A stretch of DNA of 64,000 nucleotides from Halonatronomonas betaini (GCF_015666175.1 NZ_JADPIE010000004.1:317051-381050); one strand, 5' to 3'. Shown: positions 25,192 through 34,935, numbered from the stretch's first letter. Made by a program: numbers and translations. The notes: generated by a model not told the origin, from the letters alone.

Positions 25192-26406
25192 ATGTCAGAA
25201 GTATATGATTTACTTATTATTGGAGGAGGTCCAGCAGGCTTATCAAGTGCTATTTATGGATCCCGTTCCAAACTGAAAACACTGGTTTTAGAGTCCAAGA
25301 GTAAAATGGGCGGTCAGGTGGCAGACTATCATGAGATGGAAAACTACCCAGGAGTTGTTGATACCACTGCCCCGGAATTAGTTGAAAGTTTTGAAGAACA
25401 TGCCAGGAAATTTGGGACTGAATTTGCCAAAGGTGAAGTCAAAGAACTTGAGTTAGATGGGTTTATCAAGACAGTTAAGACAAAAAAAGGTGAAGAGTAC
25501 AAAGCTAAAAGTATTGTTTTAGCAACAGGAGCAGAACCAAGAAAGTTAGGCTGTGAAGGAGAAGCTGAATTTAAAGGTAAAGGAGTCTCTTATTGTGCAA
25601 CCTGTGATGCCGACTTTTTCCATGATCTTCATGTTGTTGTTGTCGGTAATGGTAACTCAGCAATAGAGGAAGCGATTTATCTGACAAAGTTTGCTGCTAA
25701 AGTTACAATAATTGTTATTCATGAAGAGGGCAAAATGGATGCAGAAAAACTCTTCCAGGAAAGAGCCTATGCCAATGACAAGATTGAATTTGTCTGGAAC
25801 TCAACTTTACAGGAAGTTAAAGGTGAGGGTATTGTAGAGACAGCAGTGCTTAAAAATGTCAAGACAGGCGAGAAAACAGAAATGGACTGTGATGGTATCT
25901 TTATCTTCATCGGTCGGGTGCCAAGTACTGACTTTTTAGAAGATACAGATGTTGAGCTGACAGAAGGTGGCTATATTAAGGCAGATGAAGATATGAAGAC
26001 AACAGTACCTGGTGTTTATGCAGCAGGAGATGTTAGAGACAAGGTTGTTCGTCAGGTTGTAACAGCAGCAGGAGATGGAGCAACAGCAGCAGTTATGGCT
26101 CAGAGTTATTTAGAAGCTGAAGAACACTGGAGAGATAATGTCTTAAAGACAGATAAGCAGGTAGTTGTAGCTTTCTGGAATCCAACCCAGGATGATAGTT
26201 TAAATACCCTGCAGGATATTGAAGAGTTAGGTGTTGAAGCTGATGAAACCAAGAAGCTTGTCAAGATAGATACCTATAGAAATAGATTGATAACTAACCG
26301 TTATAATATTACAAAGGTGCCGACAGTATTGATAATAGAGTCTGGTGAAGAGGTCGAGAGAGTAGAGAATCCGACTGAAGAGGAACTGGCAAGAATTTTA
26401 AATTAA
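25192..26406 (+). CDS. trxB: thioredoxin reductase with C-terminal thioredoxin-like domain
   Basis: FAD-dependent reductase passing electrons to thioredoxin for glycine/betaine reductase. The N-terminal FAD motif is IIGGGPAGLSSAIYG, the redox pair Cys135/Cys138 sits in SYCATCDADFF, the nucleotide motif VVVVGNGNSAIEEA follows, and the FAD-tail is VYAAGDVRDKVVRQVVTAAGDGA. Ordinary TrxB ends near residue 310; this one has about 90 more residues (QVVVAFWNPTQDDSLNTLQDIEELG to VPTVLIIESGEEVERVENPTEEELARIL) that look like a thioredoxin fold with cis-proline (VPT) but no CxxC. NADPH or another donor is unresolved. Start at ATG 25192 behind AAGGAG. It heads a run trxB-trxA-grdC-grdD. Confidence 0.92.
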   Translation: MSEVYDLLIIGGGPAGLSSAIYGSRSKLKTLVLESKSKMGGQVADYHEMENYPGVVDTTAPELVESFEEHARKFGTEFAKGEVKELELDGFIKTVKTKKGEEYKAKSIVLATGAEPRKLGCEGEAEFKGKGVSYCATCDADFFHDLHVVVVGNGNSAIEEAIYLTKFAAKVTIIVIHEEGKMDAEKLFQERAYANDKIEFVWNSTLQEVKGEGIVETAVLKNVKTGEKTEMDCDGIFIFIGRVPSTDFLEDTDVELTEGGYIKADEDMKTTVPGVYAAGDVRDKVVRQVVTAAGDGATAAVMAQSYLEAEEHWRDNVLKTDKQVVVAFWNPTQDDSLNTLQDIEELGVEADETKKLVKIDTYRNRLITNRYNITKVPTVLIIESGEEVERVENPTEEELARILN

Positions 26407-26469
26407 AGATCTAAGGATTTTCAAGAATATAAAATTAATAAACCAAAATTTATTTAGGAGGCTAAAAAA

Positions 26470-26790
26470 ATGTTAGAATTAAACAAAGAAAATTTTGATA
26501 GTGAAGTTTTAGAGAGTGATGGTATAGTTGTTGTAGATTTCTGGAGTGAGAGTTGTGACCCATGTAAAGAATTAATGCCTGAGGTAGAAAAGTTGGCTGA
26601 AGAGTATGGCGATAAAGCCAAGTTTGCCAAATTAAATATTAAAGGCAACCGTCGTCTAGCCATGAAACAGCAGGTAATGGGTCTTCCATCAATAGTCTTT
26701 TATGTTGATGGAGAGAAGACAGAGCATTTAAGCGGCGATGATTTAGAAGGTTCTGATATTGAAGCTAAATTACAGGAATTATTAGGATAA
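26470..26790 (+). CDS. trxA: thioredoxin, grd-associated type
   Basis: A 106-aa thioredoxin. The redox site is FWSESCDPCKELMPE with Cys29 and Cys32, where standard thioredoxins have WCGPC; thioredoxins of amino-acid reductase clusters are known to have such variant sites. The fold is otherwise complete, with VMGLPSIVFYVDGEK holding the cis-proline. It would reduce the selenoprotein GrdA after each turnover. ATG 26470 follows TAGGAGG. Confidence 0.93.
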   Translation: MLELNKENFDSEVLESDGIVVVDFWSESCDPCKELMPEVEKLAEEYGDKAKFAKLNIKGNRRLAMKQQVMGLPSIVFYVDGEKTEHLSGDDLEGSDIEAKLQELLG

Positions 26791-26808
26791 TCAAGGAGGT
26801 ATCATAAG

Positions 26809-28353
26809 ATGCAGGAAGCAGTAATAAAAGGATCAAGCTATATATTAGCCCATACACCAAACACATTGAAGGTAGGCGGGACAACCCAGACCCAGGCCAG
26901 AAATAAAGATAGCGAAAGCGAATATCTAAAGAATTTAGATAACTATTTAAGAGATTTCTCTGAAGCAGTAAGATATGCTCCAAACCAGTGCTATATCGGG
27001 AATATTCTGCCAGATGAACTAAAGGAGATTTCAAGGCCCTGGTATGCAGAAGATAATCTTTTAGAAGAAAAACGTTTCGGCAAAAGAGGCGAGATTATGC
27101 CAGAGGATGAGTTCTATGGTTTAGTCCAGTTTGTCGATGTCTTTGATTTAGTGAAACTAGAAGAAGAGTTCGTTAAAGAGATAGAACCAAAATTAAACGA
27201 CCATCCCCTTTTAGGAAAACTTGATTTAGAACTAAAAGGTACACCGAAAGAAAAAATAGAAGAACTCCATAACGGCAGCCGGACAGAACCTCTCTATCTA
27301 GGAGATAGACTGGTTGGAGTCGTTAAAGGTGCCCATGAGAGCGATGAGAATTTAAGCGCCCATGTTATCATGGAAAACTTAATGAGTAAAGCAAGTGGAG
27401 TCCTGGCTCTATTAAATTTAGGCGAGAGAGATGGCATCAACCTAGAAGATATAGAATATGTTATCGAATGCTCAGAAGAAGCCTGTGGAGATATGAACCA
27501 GCGTGGCGGCGGCAACTTTGCCAAAGCGATAGCAGAAAAAGCAGGCTGTGTAAATGCCACAGGTAGCGATACCAGAGGTTTCTGTGCAGGTCCAGCCCAT
27601 TCACTAATTAACGGTGCAGCTCTAGTTAAAGCAGGAGTCTATGAGCAGGTTGCAGTTGTAGCCGGGGGAGCAGTAGCTAAATTAGGCATGAACGGTAAAG
27701 ATAATGTCAAAAAAGAAACACCTGTCTTAGAAGATACCCTTGGCGGCTTTGCAGTTTTAATTACAGCCGATGATGGCGTAAGCCCGGTTCTAAGAACCGA
27801 TGCCCTTGGCAAACATACTGTCGGTAAAGGCTCATCACCACAGGCAGTAATCTCAGCATTAGTCACCGATGGCCTGGATAAAGCAGGGCTAAAGATGTCT
27901 GATGTCGATAAATACTCAGTCGAGATGCAAAACCCTGAGATGACCGAACCGGCTGGAGCAGGTAATGTGCCTGAAGCCAATTACAAGATGATAGCAGCTC
28001 TAGGTGTTAAAAGAGGCGACCTTGAAAGAAAAGACTTAATGAAATTTGTTGAAGAACATGGTATGCCAGGCTTTGCGCCAACCCAGGGCCATATTCCATC
28101 AGGAGTACCCTTTATCGGGCCGGCAGCAGAGATGATGGCAGCTGATAAATTAAATAGAGCAATGATTATCGGTAAAGGCAGTCTCTTTTTAGCCAGAATG
28201 ACCAATCAGTTTGACGGAGTTTCATTCCTTATGGAGAAAAATACCGGTCAGGGCTCAAAAGAAGAGACAGCCGATAAAGAAGAGATTAAATCAATGATAG
28301 CTCAAGCCATGCGCGGTATGGCAGAGAGCTTAATAGAAGACGATAAAGAGTAA
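26809..28353 (+). CDS. grdC: glycine/sarcosine/betaine reductase component C beta subunit, GrdC
   Basis: Large subunit of protein C, which converts the Se-carboxymethyl group on GrdA to an acetyl thioester and then acetyl phosphate. It has 514 aa, the usual length, and the fold resembles ketoacyl synthase III. Recognised by SSYILAHTPNTLKVGGTTQTQARN at the N-terminus, then IECSEEACGDMNQRGGGNFAKAIAEKAGCVNATGSDTRGFCAGPAHSL. ATG 26809 follows CAAGGAGG. The gene is followed after 14 bp by grdD. Confidence 0.96.
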   Translation: MQEAVIKGSSYILAHTPNTLKVGGTTQTQARNKDSESEYLKNLDNYLRDFSEAVRYAPNQCYIGNILPDELKEISRPWYAEDNLLEEKRFGKRGEIMPEDEFYGLVQFVDVFDLVKLEEEFVKEIEPKLNDHPLLGKLDLELKGTPKEKIEELHNGSRTEPLYLGDRLVGVVKGAHESDENLSAHVIMENLMSKASGVLALLNLGERDGINLEDIEYVIECSEEACGDMNQRGGGNFAKAIAEKAGCVNATGSDTRGFCAGPAHSLINGAALVKAGVYEQVAVVAGGAVAKLGMNGKDNVKKETPVLEDTLGGFAVLITADDGVSPVLRTDALGKHTVGKGSSPQAVISALVTDGLDKAGLKMSDVDKYSVEMQNPEMTEPAGAGNVPEANYKMIAALGVKRGDLERKDLMKFVEEHGMPGFAPTQGHIPSGVPFIGPAAEMMAADKLNRAMIIGKGSLFLARMTNQFDGVSFLMEKNTGQGSKEETADKEEIKSMIAQAMRGMAESLIEDDKE

Positions 28354-28367
28354 GGAGGTGGCTTAAA

Positions 28368-29516
28368 ATGGAAGCTAAAAGAGAAGTAGCAGCAGTCTTT
28401 AACGAGCTAGCAGATGCAATCGAGAGTGGCCAGTTTGGCAGCAAACAGAGGATAGCCCTGACAACTCCAGGGAGTGAACACGGCAGCAAGGAACTCCTTG
28501 ACGGTGTTAGAAAACTTATCAGAAAGAGATCAGATATTCAGCCGGTGATAATCGGTGAAGAGGGTATTGAAAATTTCGATCACCATTATGCCGACTGCCT
28601 TGATGATGCCCACAGAATAATGGAAGAGCTTTTCACTCAAGGTGAAATAGATGGAGCAGTAACCCTCCATTACAACTTCCCAATGGGAGTGGCAACAGTC
28701 GGGAGAGTAATCTCACCGGCTTCAGGTGATGAGATGATTATAGCCACCACCACAGGAACATCGGCAACTGATAGAGTTGAGGCCATGGTCAGAAATGCCA
28801 TTGCCGGAATAGCTTCAGCCAAAGCTATCGGGATCGACAATCCTGAAGTAGGTGTCTTGAATGTTGAAGGGGCCAGAAAAGTAGAGCAGGCCTTAAATAA
28901 GCTAAAGGATAATGGTTATGAGTTTGAGTTTGCCACCTCAGCCAGAAGCGATGGAGGCTCAGTCATGCGAGGTAATGACCTATTATTAGGCAGCACAGAT
29001 GTTATGGTCTGTGATACCCTGACAGGTAATATCTTAATGAAACTATTTTCAGCCAGCCAGTCAGGCGGTAATATAGAAGTCTCAGGTTACGGCTATGGAC
29101 CAGGCTTAGGCCCTGACCAGGATAATATTATCGGGATCGTCTCTAGAGCCTCTGGAGCCCCGGTAGTTGCAGGTGCCATGGAATATATGGCAGATGGAGC
29201 TAAAAATGACCTGACAGCTATTTACAATAGAGAGCTTAAATCAGCCGAGAAGGCCGGTTTAAAGGATATTATCGAGGACCTTAAGCCTAAGGCGAAAGAA
29301 TCAACAGAAGCTGTTAAAGCCCCGGATAAGAAGCAGACAGGGGCAGAGATAGCAGGAATAGATGTCCTTGATATCGAGACAGCCAAAGAGACCCTCTGGG
29401 CAGAAGATATCTATGCCGAGACAGGCATGGGCTGTACCGGTCCAGTGATAATGATCAATGAAGAAGATAAAGCCGATGCTAAAGAAATATTAAAGAAATC
29501 AGGCTTTATCGGTTAA
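28368..29516 (+). CDS. grdD: glycine/sarcosine/betaine reductase component C alpha subunit, GrdD
   Basis: Second subunit of protein C. It accepts the acetyl group on a cysteine and forms acetyl phosphate, like a phosphotransacetylase. The 382-aa protein has the acetyl-accepting cysteine near residue 356 in AETGMGCTGPVIMINEED. Substrate-level energy gain would come from acetyl phosphate via acetate kinase, not encoded here. ATG 28368 follows AAGGAGGTGG. It ends the grd cluster and is followed by a hairpin. Confidence 0.96.
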   Translation: MEAKREVAAVFNELADAIESGQFGSKQRIALTTPGSEHGSKELLDGVRKLIRKRSDIQPVIIGEEGIENFDHHYADCLDDAHRIMEELFTQGEIDGAVTLHYNFPMGVATVGRVISPASGDEMIIATTTGTSATDRVEAMVRNAIAGIASAKAIGIDNPEVGVLNVEGARKVEQALNKLKDNGYEFEFATSARSDGGSVMRGNDLLLGSTDVMVCDTLTGNILMKLFSASQSGGNIEVSGYGYGPGLGPDQDNIIGIVSRASGAPVVAGAMEYMADGAKNDLTAIYNRELKSAEKAGLKDIIEDLKPKAKESTEAVKAPDKKQTGAEIAGIDVLDIETAKETLWAEDIYAETGMGCTGPVIMINEEDKADAKEILKKSGFIG

Positions 29517-29546
29517 AGCATAATATACAATTCAAATGAATAATAT

Positions 29547-29577
29547 ACCCTGCTGGCAAGAAAAATCCCGGCAGGGT
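29547..29577 (+). terminator. hairpin after grdD
   Basis: ACCCTGCYGG / CCGGCAGGGT-type stem (one wobble) with a 10-nt loop and short T-tract. Confidence 0.7.
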
Positions 29578-29599
29578 TTCATATATTTTTAAGGGACCT

Positions 29600-29621
29600 G
29601 ACGGTTACCCGACGGTTACCA
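29600..29621. repeat. tandem pair of 11-bp GACGGTTACC units
   Basis: GACGGTTACCC (29600-29610) is followed directly by GACGGTTACCA (29611-29621). GTTACC hexamers are thus 11 bp apart, the spacing also seen at the GTTAC sites between the hydrolase and livH genes. The rest of the 367-bp spacer 29517-29883 shows only a terminator hairpin and a LacI-type operator. Confidence 0.55.
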
Positions 29622-29822
29622 AGTAGTATCTCTTAACATATTTCACAAAGTATTAAAATAAATATTATCAAAAGAATACAGGTATATTTATACACTAACT
29701 TAATGCAAAACATGAATATCAAAAGTTACAAAAGAGATTTACATTGAATTAATTAAAAAAAATTGCAGGAATTCATCAACAAAAAGAGAAATAAATAATA
29801 AGGATTTTTTTAAAAAGCTTTT

Positions 29823-29839
29823 ATGCAAACGATTTCGTT
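29823..29839. promoter_or_regulatory. LacI-family/CcpA-like operator upstream of the glucan phosphorylase gene
   Basis: ATGCAAACGATTTCG matches the cre consensus WTGNAANCGNWNNCW except the last base, and AACGATTTCGTT (29828-29839) is a 12-bp palindrome typical of LacI-family sites. Carbon control of glucan use is inferred. Confidence 0.45.
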
Positions 29840-29883
29840 AATTTTATTAATTATCAAGCAAGAATAAAATAGGAGGCAAAATT

Positions 29884-31542
29884 ATGAGTAAAAAAATTAA
29901 AGAAACAAAAGTTGCGTATTTCTGTATGGAATATGGATTGGATGAAAATTTACCGATTTATGCAGGTGGGCTTGGCATCCTGGCTGGTGATGTTTTAAAA
30001 GCAGCTAAAGAAAATGAATATCCATTAATCGGTATCGGCTTGCTCTGGCGTCAGGGTTATACAAATCAGATTATTGGCGATGATGACAGACCTGTAGATA
30101 CTTATCCCCGCAATGACCATATTTATGACCTAGCTGAAGATACAGGTAAAGAGATAACTGTATCAATCAAAAATAAAGAAGTTATCTGCAAAATTTACAA
30201 ACTTGACTGTTATGACAATTCAGAGCTTTATCTGCTGGATACCAATCATCCAGATAATGATGGTGAAGCAAAATGGATTACTGGTCAGCTTTATGGCTGG
30301 TTTAGCGAAGAAAGAATTGCCCAGGAAATTGTTCTTGGTATTGGTGGAATTAAAGCAATGAGAGAGCTGGATCTTGATATTGATGTATATCACTTCAATG
30401 AAGGCCATGCTGCTTTAGCTGCAACAGAGCTAATCAAAGAAAAACGTGCAAAAGGTGCAACATTTGAAGAAGCTTTAGAAGATGTCAGAGAAGAAGTTGT
30501 TTTTACAACCCATACTCCTGTCCCTCAGGGTAATGAAGAACATAGTCTGAAAACCCTGGAATATATGGGAGCATTTAATGGGCTGACAATTGATCAGATG
30601 GTTAGAATCGGTGGAGCGCCATTTAATATGACCGTTGCCGGCTTAAGATTATCATCAGTAGCCAATGGAGTTGCCCAACTTCATGGTGAGACAGCTAATA
30701 AGATGTGGGAAGATGTTGATGATAGGGCTCCAATCAAAGCCATAACCAATGGAGTTCATCTAAATACCTGGGTCGATCAAAGAATGATTGATGCTTATAA
30801 AGATAAAGGCGACCTGTGGTCAACTCATCAGGAAATAAAATCAGAACTTATTGATTTTGTTGCTGATAAAACTGGAACTGAGCTTGATGAAGATAAATTA
30901 TTAATCGGTTTTGCCAGAAGAGCCGCTCCATATAAGAGAGCTGACCTGATCTTCTCAGATTTGGAAAAAATAAGACCATATTTTGAAAAAGGTGAAATTC
31001 AGATTATCTTTTCAGGAAAAGCTCATCCACTGGATGATACAGGGAAAGAGCTGGTTGAGATATTAGTAGAAATGACAAAAGAATTTCCTGATAGTGTTGT
31101 TTTCTTAGAAGATTATGACATGGAAATAGGCAGAATGTTAACGAGAGGAGTCGATGTCTGGTTGAATAATCCTCGGCGCCCAAAGGAAGCCAGTGGCACT
31201 TCTGGAATGAAGGCAGCAATGAATGGTATTCTTAATGTAAGTATCTTAGATGGCTGGTGGCCAGAGGCCTGCGAACATGGAGTTAATGGCTGGCAGTTTG
31301 GAGATGCTTTTGAAAGTGAAGATGTCGAGGAACAGGATAAGCATGATCTTGAAGCTCTGTATGAAGTTCTATTAGAAGAAGTATTACCAACCTATTATGA
31401 TAAAAAAGATAAGTGGAAAAAGATGATGAGAGAGAGCATTGCTTCAACTTTAGAAAGATTTAATGCAAAGGTAATGATAGAAAATTACTATCAAATGATG
31501 TATAGCAAAAAAGTCAGAAAAAATGCAGACAGGAAATATTAA
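29884..31542 (+). CDS. glgP: alpha-glucan (glycogen/maltodextrin) phosphorylase
   Basis: GT35 phosphorylase that releases glucose 1-phosphate from alpha-1,4-glucans. At 552 aa it belongs to the short alpha-glucan phosphorylase type (animal-type enzymes have over 800). Landmarks are AYFCMEYGLDENLPIYAGGLGILAGD, VYHFNEGHAALAA, TTHTPVPQGNEEH and NNPRRPKEASGTSGMKAAMNGILNVSILDGWWPEA, where the lysine of GTSGMKA region binds pyridoxal phosphate. ATG 29884 follows AGGAGG. It stands alone with its own terminator. Confidence 0.94.
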   Translation: MSKKIKETKVAYFCMEYGLDENLPIYAGGLGILAGDVLKAAKENEYPLIGIGLLWRQGYTNQIIGDDDRPVDTYPRNDHIYDLAEDTGKEITVSIKNKEVICKIYKLDCYDNSELYLLDTNHPDNDGEAKWITGQLYGWFSEERIAQEIVLGIGGIKAMRELDLDIDVYHFNEGHAALAATELIKEKRAKGATFEEALEDVREEVVFTTHTPVPQGNEEHSLKTLEYMGAFNGLTIDQMVRIGGAPFNMTVAGLRLSSVANGVAQLHGETANKMWEDVDDRAPIKAITNGVHLNTWVDQRMIDAYKDKGDLWSTHQEIKSELIDFVADKTGTELDEDKLLIGFARRAAPYKRADLIFSDLEKIRPYFEKGEIQIIFSGKAHPLDDTGKELVEILVEMTKEFPDSVVFLEDYDMEIGRMLTRGVDVWLNNPRRPKEASGTSGMKAAMNGILNVSILDGWWPEACEHGVNGWQFGDAFESEDVEEQDKHDLEALYEVLLEEVLPTYYDKKDKWKKMMRESIASTLERFNAKVMIENYYQMMYSKKVRKNADRKY

Positions 31543-31559
31543 TTAAATAGCTTAAATTA

Positions 31560-31587
31560 AGGTCAGGAGTTAGTCTCCTGGCCTTTT
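31560..31587 (+). terminator. intrinsic terminator after glgP
   Basis: AGGTCAGGAG / CTCCTGGCCT stem (one G-T pair), 5-nt loop and four T. Confidence 0.85.
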
Positions 31588-31695
31588 AATAAGCTAAATT
31601 ATATTACGAAATTAATAAATACTTGAAATTTTCTGCCTGTATTTGGAGGGAATAAGAGATTATATCTAGAATATATATTATTAGGGTGAAAATTA

Positions 31696-34600
31696 ATGTC
31701 TAATACAATTTTAAAAACAAGATTTATACCTCCATATTTGCAAAGGGAAACCTGGATAAAATCAAATTTAAAAAGAGAATTTGATAGGATATCATTATTT
31801 CCCTTAACAGTAATTAAAGCAGGCCCAGGTTATGGCAAAAGTACAATGCTTGCCGATTACTTTAGGACCTTTCATTTAGAAGATAATTATGCCTGGTATA
31901 GTATTGATGAATTTGATAGGGACCCCAGTATTTTTATCCAAAACTTTATTTCAGCAATTAATTATGTTGACCAGGAGGTAGGTAAAACAGCGCTTAATTT
32001 TTTAGATAATAATCTTGAACAGCAATTTAATTTAAAAAGTAGTCTGGAAATATTAATAAATGAAATTTTAGACAGTGTTGATCAGGAGTTTTATTATATT
32101 CTAGATGATATTCATCTCCTGGAAAGTAATGATCAAATAATAAATTTGTTAAATTATTTCATAAAGCATATGCCCCCAAATATTCACCTTGTTTTATCCG
32201 GAAGAACAGGAATAAAATTACCAGACTTTATTAACTGGCAATTAAAAAATCAGGTTCATATTATAAATTCTGAAGAATTTAGTCTTGAGAAACCAGAGAT
32301 CGATAAATTTTTACAAAACCAGTATGATTTAGATTTACAAAAAAATGAAATTAATCAGATCTATAAAAGGTCAGAGGGCTGGATTATTGCAATTGACCTT
32401 ATTGGTAGGAGTCTTAAAACTGGACAGTCAATTAAGAAAATAATTGATTTGGATACACCATCATCAAAACTTTTATTTCAATATTTAACTAAAGAAGTCC
32501 TTGAAGATTTAAAAAAAGAGAAATTAGACTTTTTATATAAAACTTCAGTCTTGCAGGTTTTAGATTTAGATATAATTAATCAAATGATTAGCGGGAATTA
32601 TCGACAGAGCTTTTTAAAAGAGCTTGAAGAAAATAGTATATTCATTAGTAAATATGGAAGCAAACAGTATAGATACCATAGCTTATTCCAGGATTTTTTA
32701 CAGGAGGAGGCTAAGAAAGAATATGACCTTAAAGACTTGCATGAAAAAGCTGCTGAAATTACTGAAACAAAAGGATTAATAGGTCATGCAATATTTCATA
32801 GTCTCAATGCTAAAAAATATGATAAATCTGCAGAATTAATTCTTGAATCAGCAGACAAATTATTAGAAAAGGGGAGAATAAAAACCCTCCAGCAGTCATT
32901 AGATGCCTTACCAGATAAGTATTTAAATCAGAATCCTGAACTTTATTTATATCAGGGGGATATTTATAGATTAAAGAGTGATTTTAATGGCGCCTTAAAC
33001 TCCTATCATGAAGCAGAAAAGCTATTTAATGAAAAAGGAGATAAGAGGGATATAATTAGAGTCTTAGAAAAATTGGCGATGATTTATCTTGATACTGTTC
33101 AACCGAATGAAGCTGATAAGTATTTAAAAGCAGCATTAGAATTAAAAGACGAAGATAATCCCTGGCAGGAAGCAAATCTACTTTATCTAATGGCTGAAAA
33201 TAAAATTAATGAAGGAAATTATCAAAAGGCCGAAGAATATAGGGAAATGGCTGAAAAGGTATCTGCAACATCCAGAAATGACAGCAATTTTAATGCCCGG
33301 GTCAAATTGAGAACTGGTAGATTAAATGAAGCACTAGCTGGCCTTGAAAGGCAGCTTGAGACAAATAAAGATAAGTCTAATTTGATTCCAAGATCCCATA
33401 GAGAAACGGTATTATTATTATCATTGATAAATTCTTTTCTAGGAAGAAAAGATCCTGCTTTAGAAAATGCTATGTCAGGCAAAGAGCTAGTCGATAATTT
33501 TCCATCAACATTTACATCTGCAGTTGTACAGATGCGTTTAGGCCATGCCTATCAACTTAATGGTGAAAGAAAGATAAATAAAGCAAGAGAGGCATATGAA
33601 AAATCAATAGAATTAATAGAAGAGATAGGTGTCAAGAGAGGGTTGAGTGAGCCCTTAATGGGTAAAGCTCTTCTAGAAGCCTTTTATGGCAATCCAGGTA
33701 AGGGTGAAGAACTGGCTGAAAATGCACTTAATATTACACTTGAGTCAGGAGATAAATGGCTTGGAAGTCTAATTTATATTGCCCTAGGAATAAATCAGTA
33801 TAAACAGGATTCATTTAAAGAAGCAAGAAAAAGCTTCCAATCGGCCCTGGATTTTAGTTATGACCTCTATGATATTTATGGCCAGATTATTTCTAATTAC
33901 TGGCTTGCAATAGTTTATAAAGAATTAGGCTTTAAAGAGGAGAAATTAACAAGAACAAAGGAATTAATAGAACTGGTAGAAAAATTTGATTTTATAGATC
34001 TTTTGAAAAAGCCGACAATGTTTACTTCCAGGGATCCTGATATTATAATCCCGGTTCTTTTGTCATTAAAGAATTCAGATAAGGAATCAGCCTATGTAAG
34101 ACTTATTTTAGCAGAATTAGGTTATGCAAAACTTGAACATCATCCAGGATATACTTTAAAGATAAAAGCTCTAGGGAGATTAAAATTATTTAGAGGTTAC
34201 GAAGAAATTACCAAGGATGAGTGGAAAAGAGAAAAAGCACGAGAATTATTTTTATTATTTATTGTCAATTGGCAGGATATGCTTTCAAGAGATTATATTT
34301 GTGATAAATTATGGCCTGAATCTGATCTTGAAAGTGCTGAGCAAAGTTTTAAAGTTGTATTAAATTCCTTGAAAAATACTCTGGAACCAGAGAGAAAGCC
34401 AAGGCAAAAGCCATTTTTCATAAATCGCAGGAATACACATTATGGATTGAACCCAGAAGCCGGTTATTTTTATGATGTTGAAGAGTTTGAAAACCTGCTG
34501 TCTAAAGGTCAGAATGCTGTAAATACAGATGAGGAAATAGATTATTACCTGGAAGCTAAAGATCTTTATAGAGGTGATTTCTTAGAGAAAGAAGATTATT

Positions 34601-34905
34601 ATTTATTTGCTGTTGATGAAAGGGAGCGGCTTAAAAATTTATATTTAAATACAATGGATAAAGTTATAAGCTATTATTATAAAAATGAAAAGTATGAGGA
34701 ATGTATTAGTTATTGCAATGAAGCTTTACAGATAGACCTCGCCTGGGAGAAAGCATATTACTATTTAATGCGTTCATATTTAAAATTAAACCGACGTTCA
34801 ATGGCAATAAAAACCTATAAAAGATGTGAAAGAGTTTTAGCAGATGAATTATCAGTTAAGCCAGGTGAAAATATACAACAGATATATAACGAGCTTATAA
34901 AATAA
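31696..34905 (+). CDS. STAND ATPase transcriptional regulator with TPRs, winged helix and BTAD
   Basis: A 1069-aa MalT-like regulator. Order: N-terminal NTPase (Walker A GPGYGKST at residues 43-50; Walker B-like YYILDDIHLLE near 135; RYHSLFQDFL at the end of the NTPase arm), a long TPR array (about residues 390-800, e.g. ALNSYHEAEKLFNEKGDKRDIIRVLEKLAMIYL), then an OmpR-type winged helix (LKIKALGRLKLFRGYEEI to DYICDKLWPES) and a bacterial transcriptional activator domain (FYDVEEFENLLSKGQNAV to the end). SARP regulators share the last two domains and bind repeats 11 bp apart. It is next to the hydrolase-liv island, whose divergent promoter has such repeats. ATG 31696 has a GGGTG site. Confidence 0.88.
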   Translation: MSNTILKTRFIPPYLQRETWIKSNLKREFDRISLFPLTVIKAGPGYGKSTMLADYFRTFHLEDNYAWYSIDEFDRDPSIFIQNFISAINYVDQEVGKTALNFLDNNLEQQFNLKSSLEILINEILDSVDQEFYYILDDIHLLESNDQIINLLNYFIKHMPPNIHLVLSGRTGIKLPDFINWQLKNQVHIINSEEFSLEKPEIDKFLQNQYDLDLQKNEINQIYKRSEGWIIAIDLIGRSLKTGQSIKKIIDLDTPSSKLLFQYLTKEVLEDLKKEKLDFLYKTSVLQVLDLDIINQMISGNYRQSFLKELEENSIFISKYGSKQYRYHSLFQDFLQEEAKKEYDLKDLHEKAAEITETKGLIGHAIFHSLNAKKYDKSAELILESADKLLEKGRIKTLQQSLDALPDKYLNQNPELYLYQGDIYRLKSDFNGALNSYHEAEKLFNEKGDKRDIIRVLEKLAMIYLDTVQPNEADKYLKAALELKDEDNPWQEANLLYLMAENKINEGNYQKAEEYREMAEKVSATSRNDSNFNARVKLRTGRLNEALAGLERQLETNKDKSNLIPRSHRETVLLLSLINSFLGRKDPALENAMSGKELVDNFPSTFTSAVVQMRLGHAYQLNGERKINKAREAYEKSIELIEEIGVKRGLSEPLMGKALLEAFYGNPGKGEELAENALNITLESGDKWLGSLIYIALGINQYKQDSFKEARKSFQSALDFSYDLYDIYGQIISNYWLAIVYKELGFKEEKLTRTKELIELVEKFDFIDLLKKPTMFTSRDPDIIIPVLLSLKNSDKESAYVRLILAELGYAKLEHHPGYTLKIKALGRLKLFRGYEEITKDEWKREKARELFLLFIVNWQDMLSRDYICDKLWPESDLESAEQSFKVVLNSLKNTLEPERKPRQKPFFINRRNTHYGLNPEAGYFYDVEEFENLLSKGQNAVNTDEEIDYYLEAKDLYRGDFLEKEDYYLFAVDERERLKNLYLNTMDKVISYYYKNEKYEECISYCNEALQIDLAWEKAYYYLMRSYLKLNRRSMAIKTYKRCERVLADELSVKPGENIQQIYNELIK

Positions 34906-34930
34906 GCTGCCGTTTAACACGGCAGCTTTT
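34904..34930. terminator. bidirectional terminator between the BTAD regulator and the hydrolase
   Basis: AAGCTGCCGT / ACGGCAGCTT perfect 10-bp stem, 5-nt loop, T-rich on both strands. The regulator stop codon is at its left edge. Confidence 0.85.
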
Positions 34931-34935
34931 ATACT

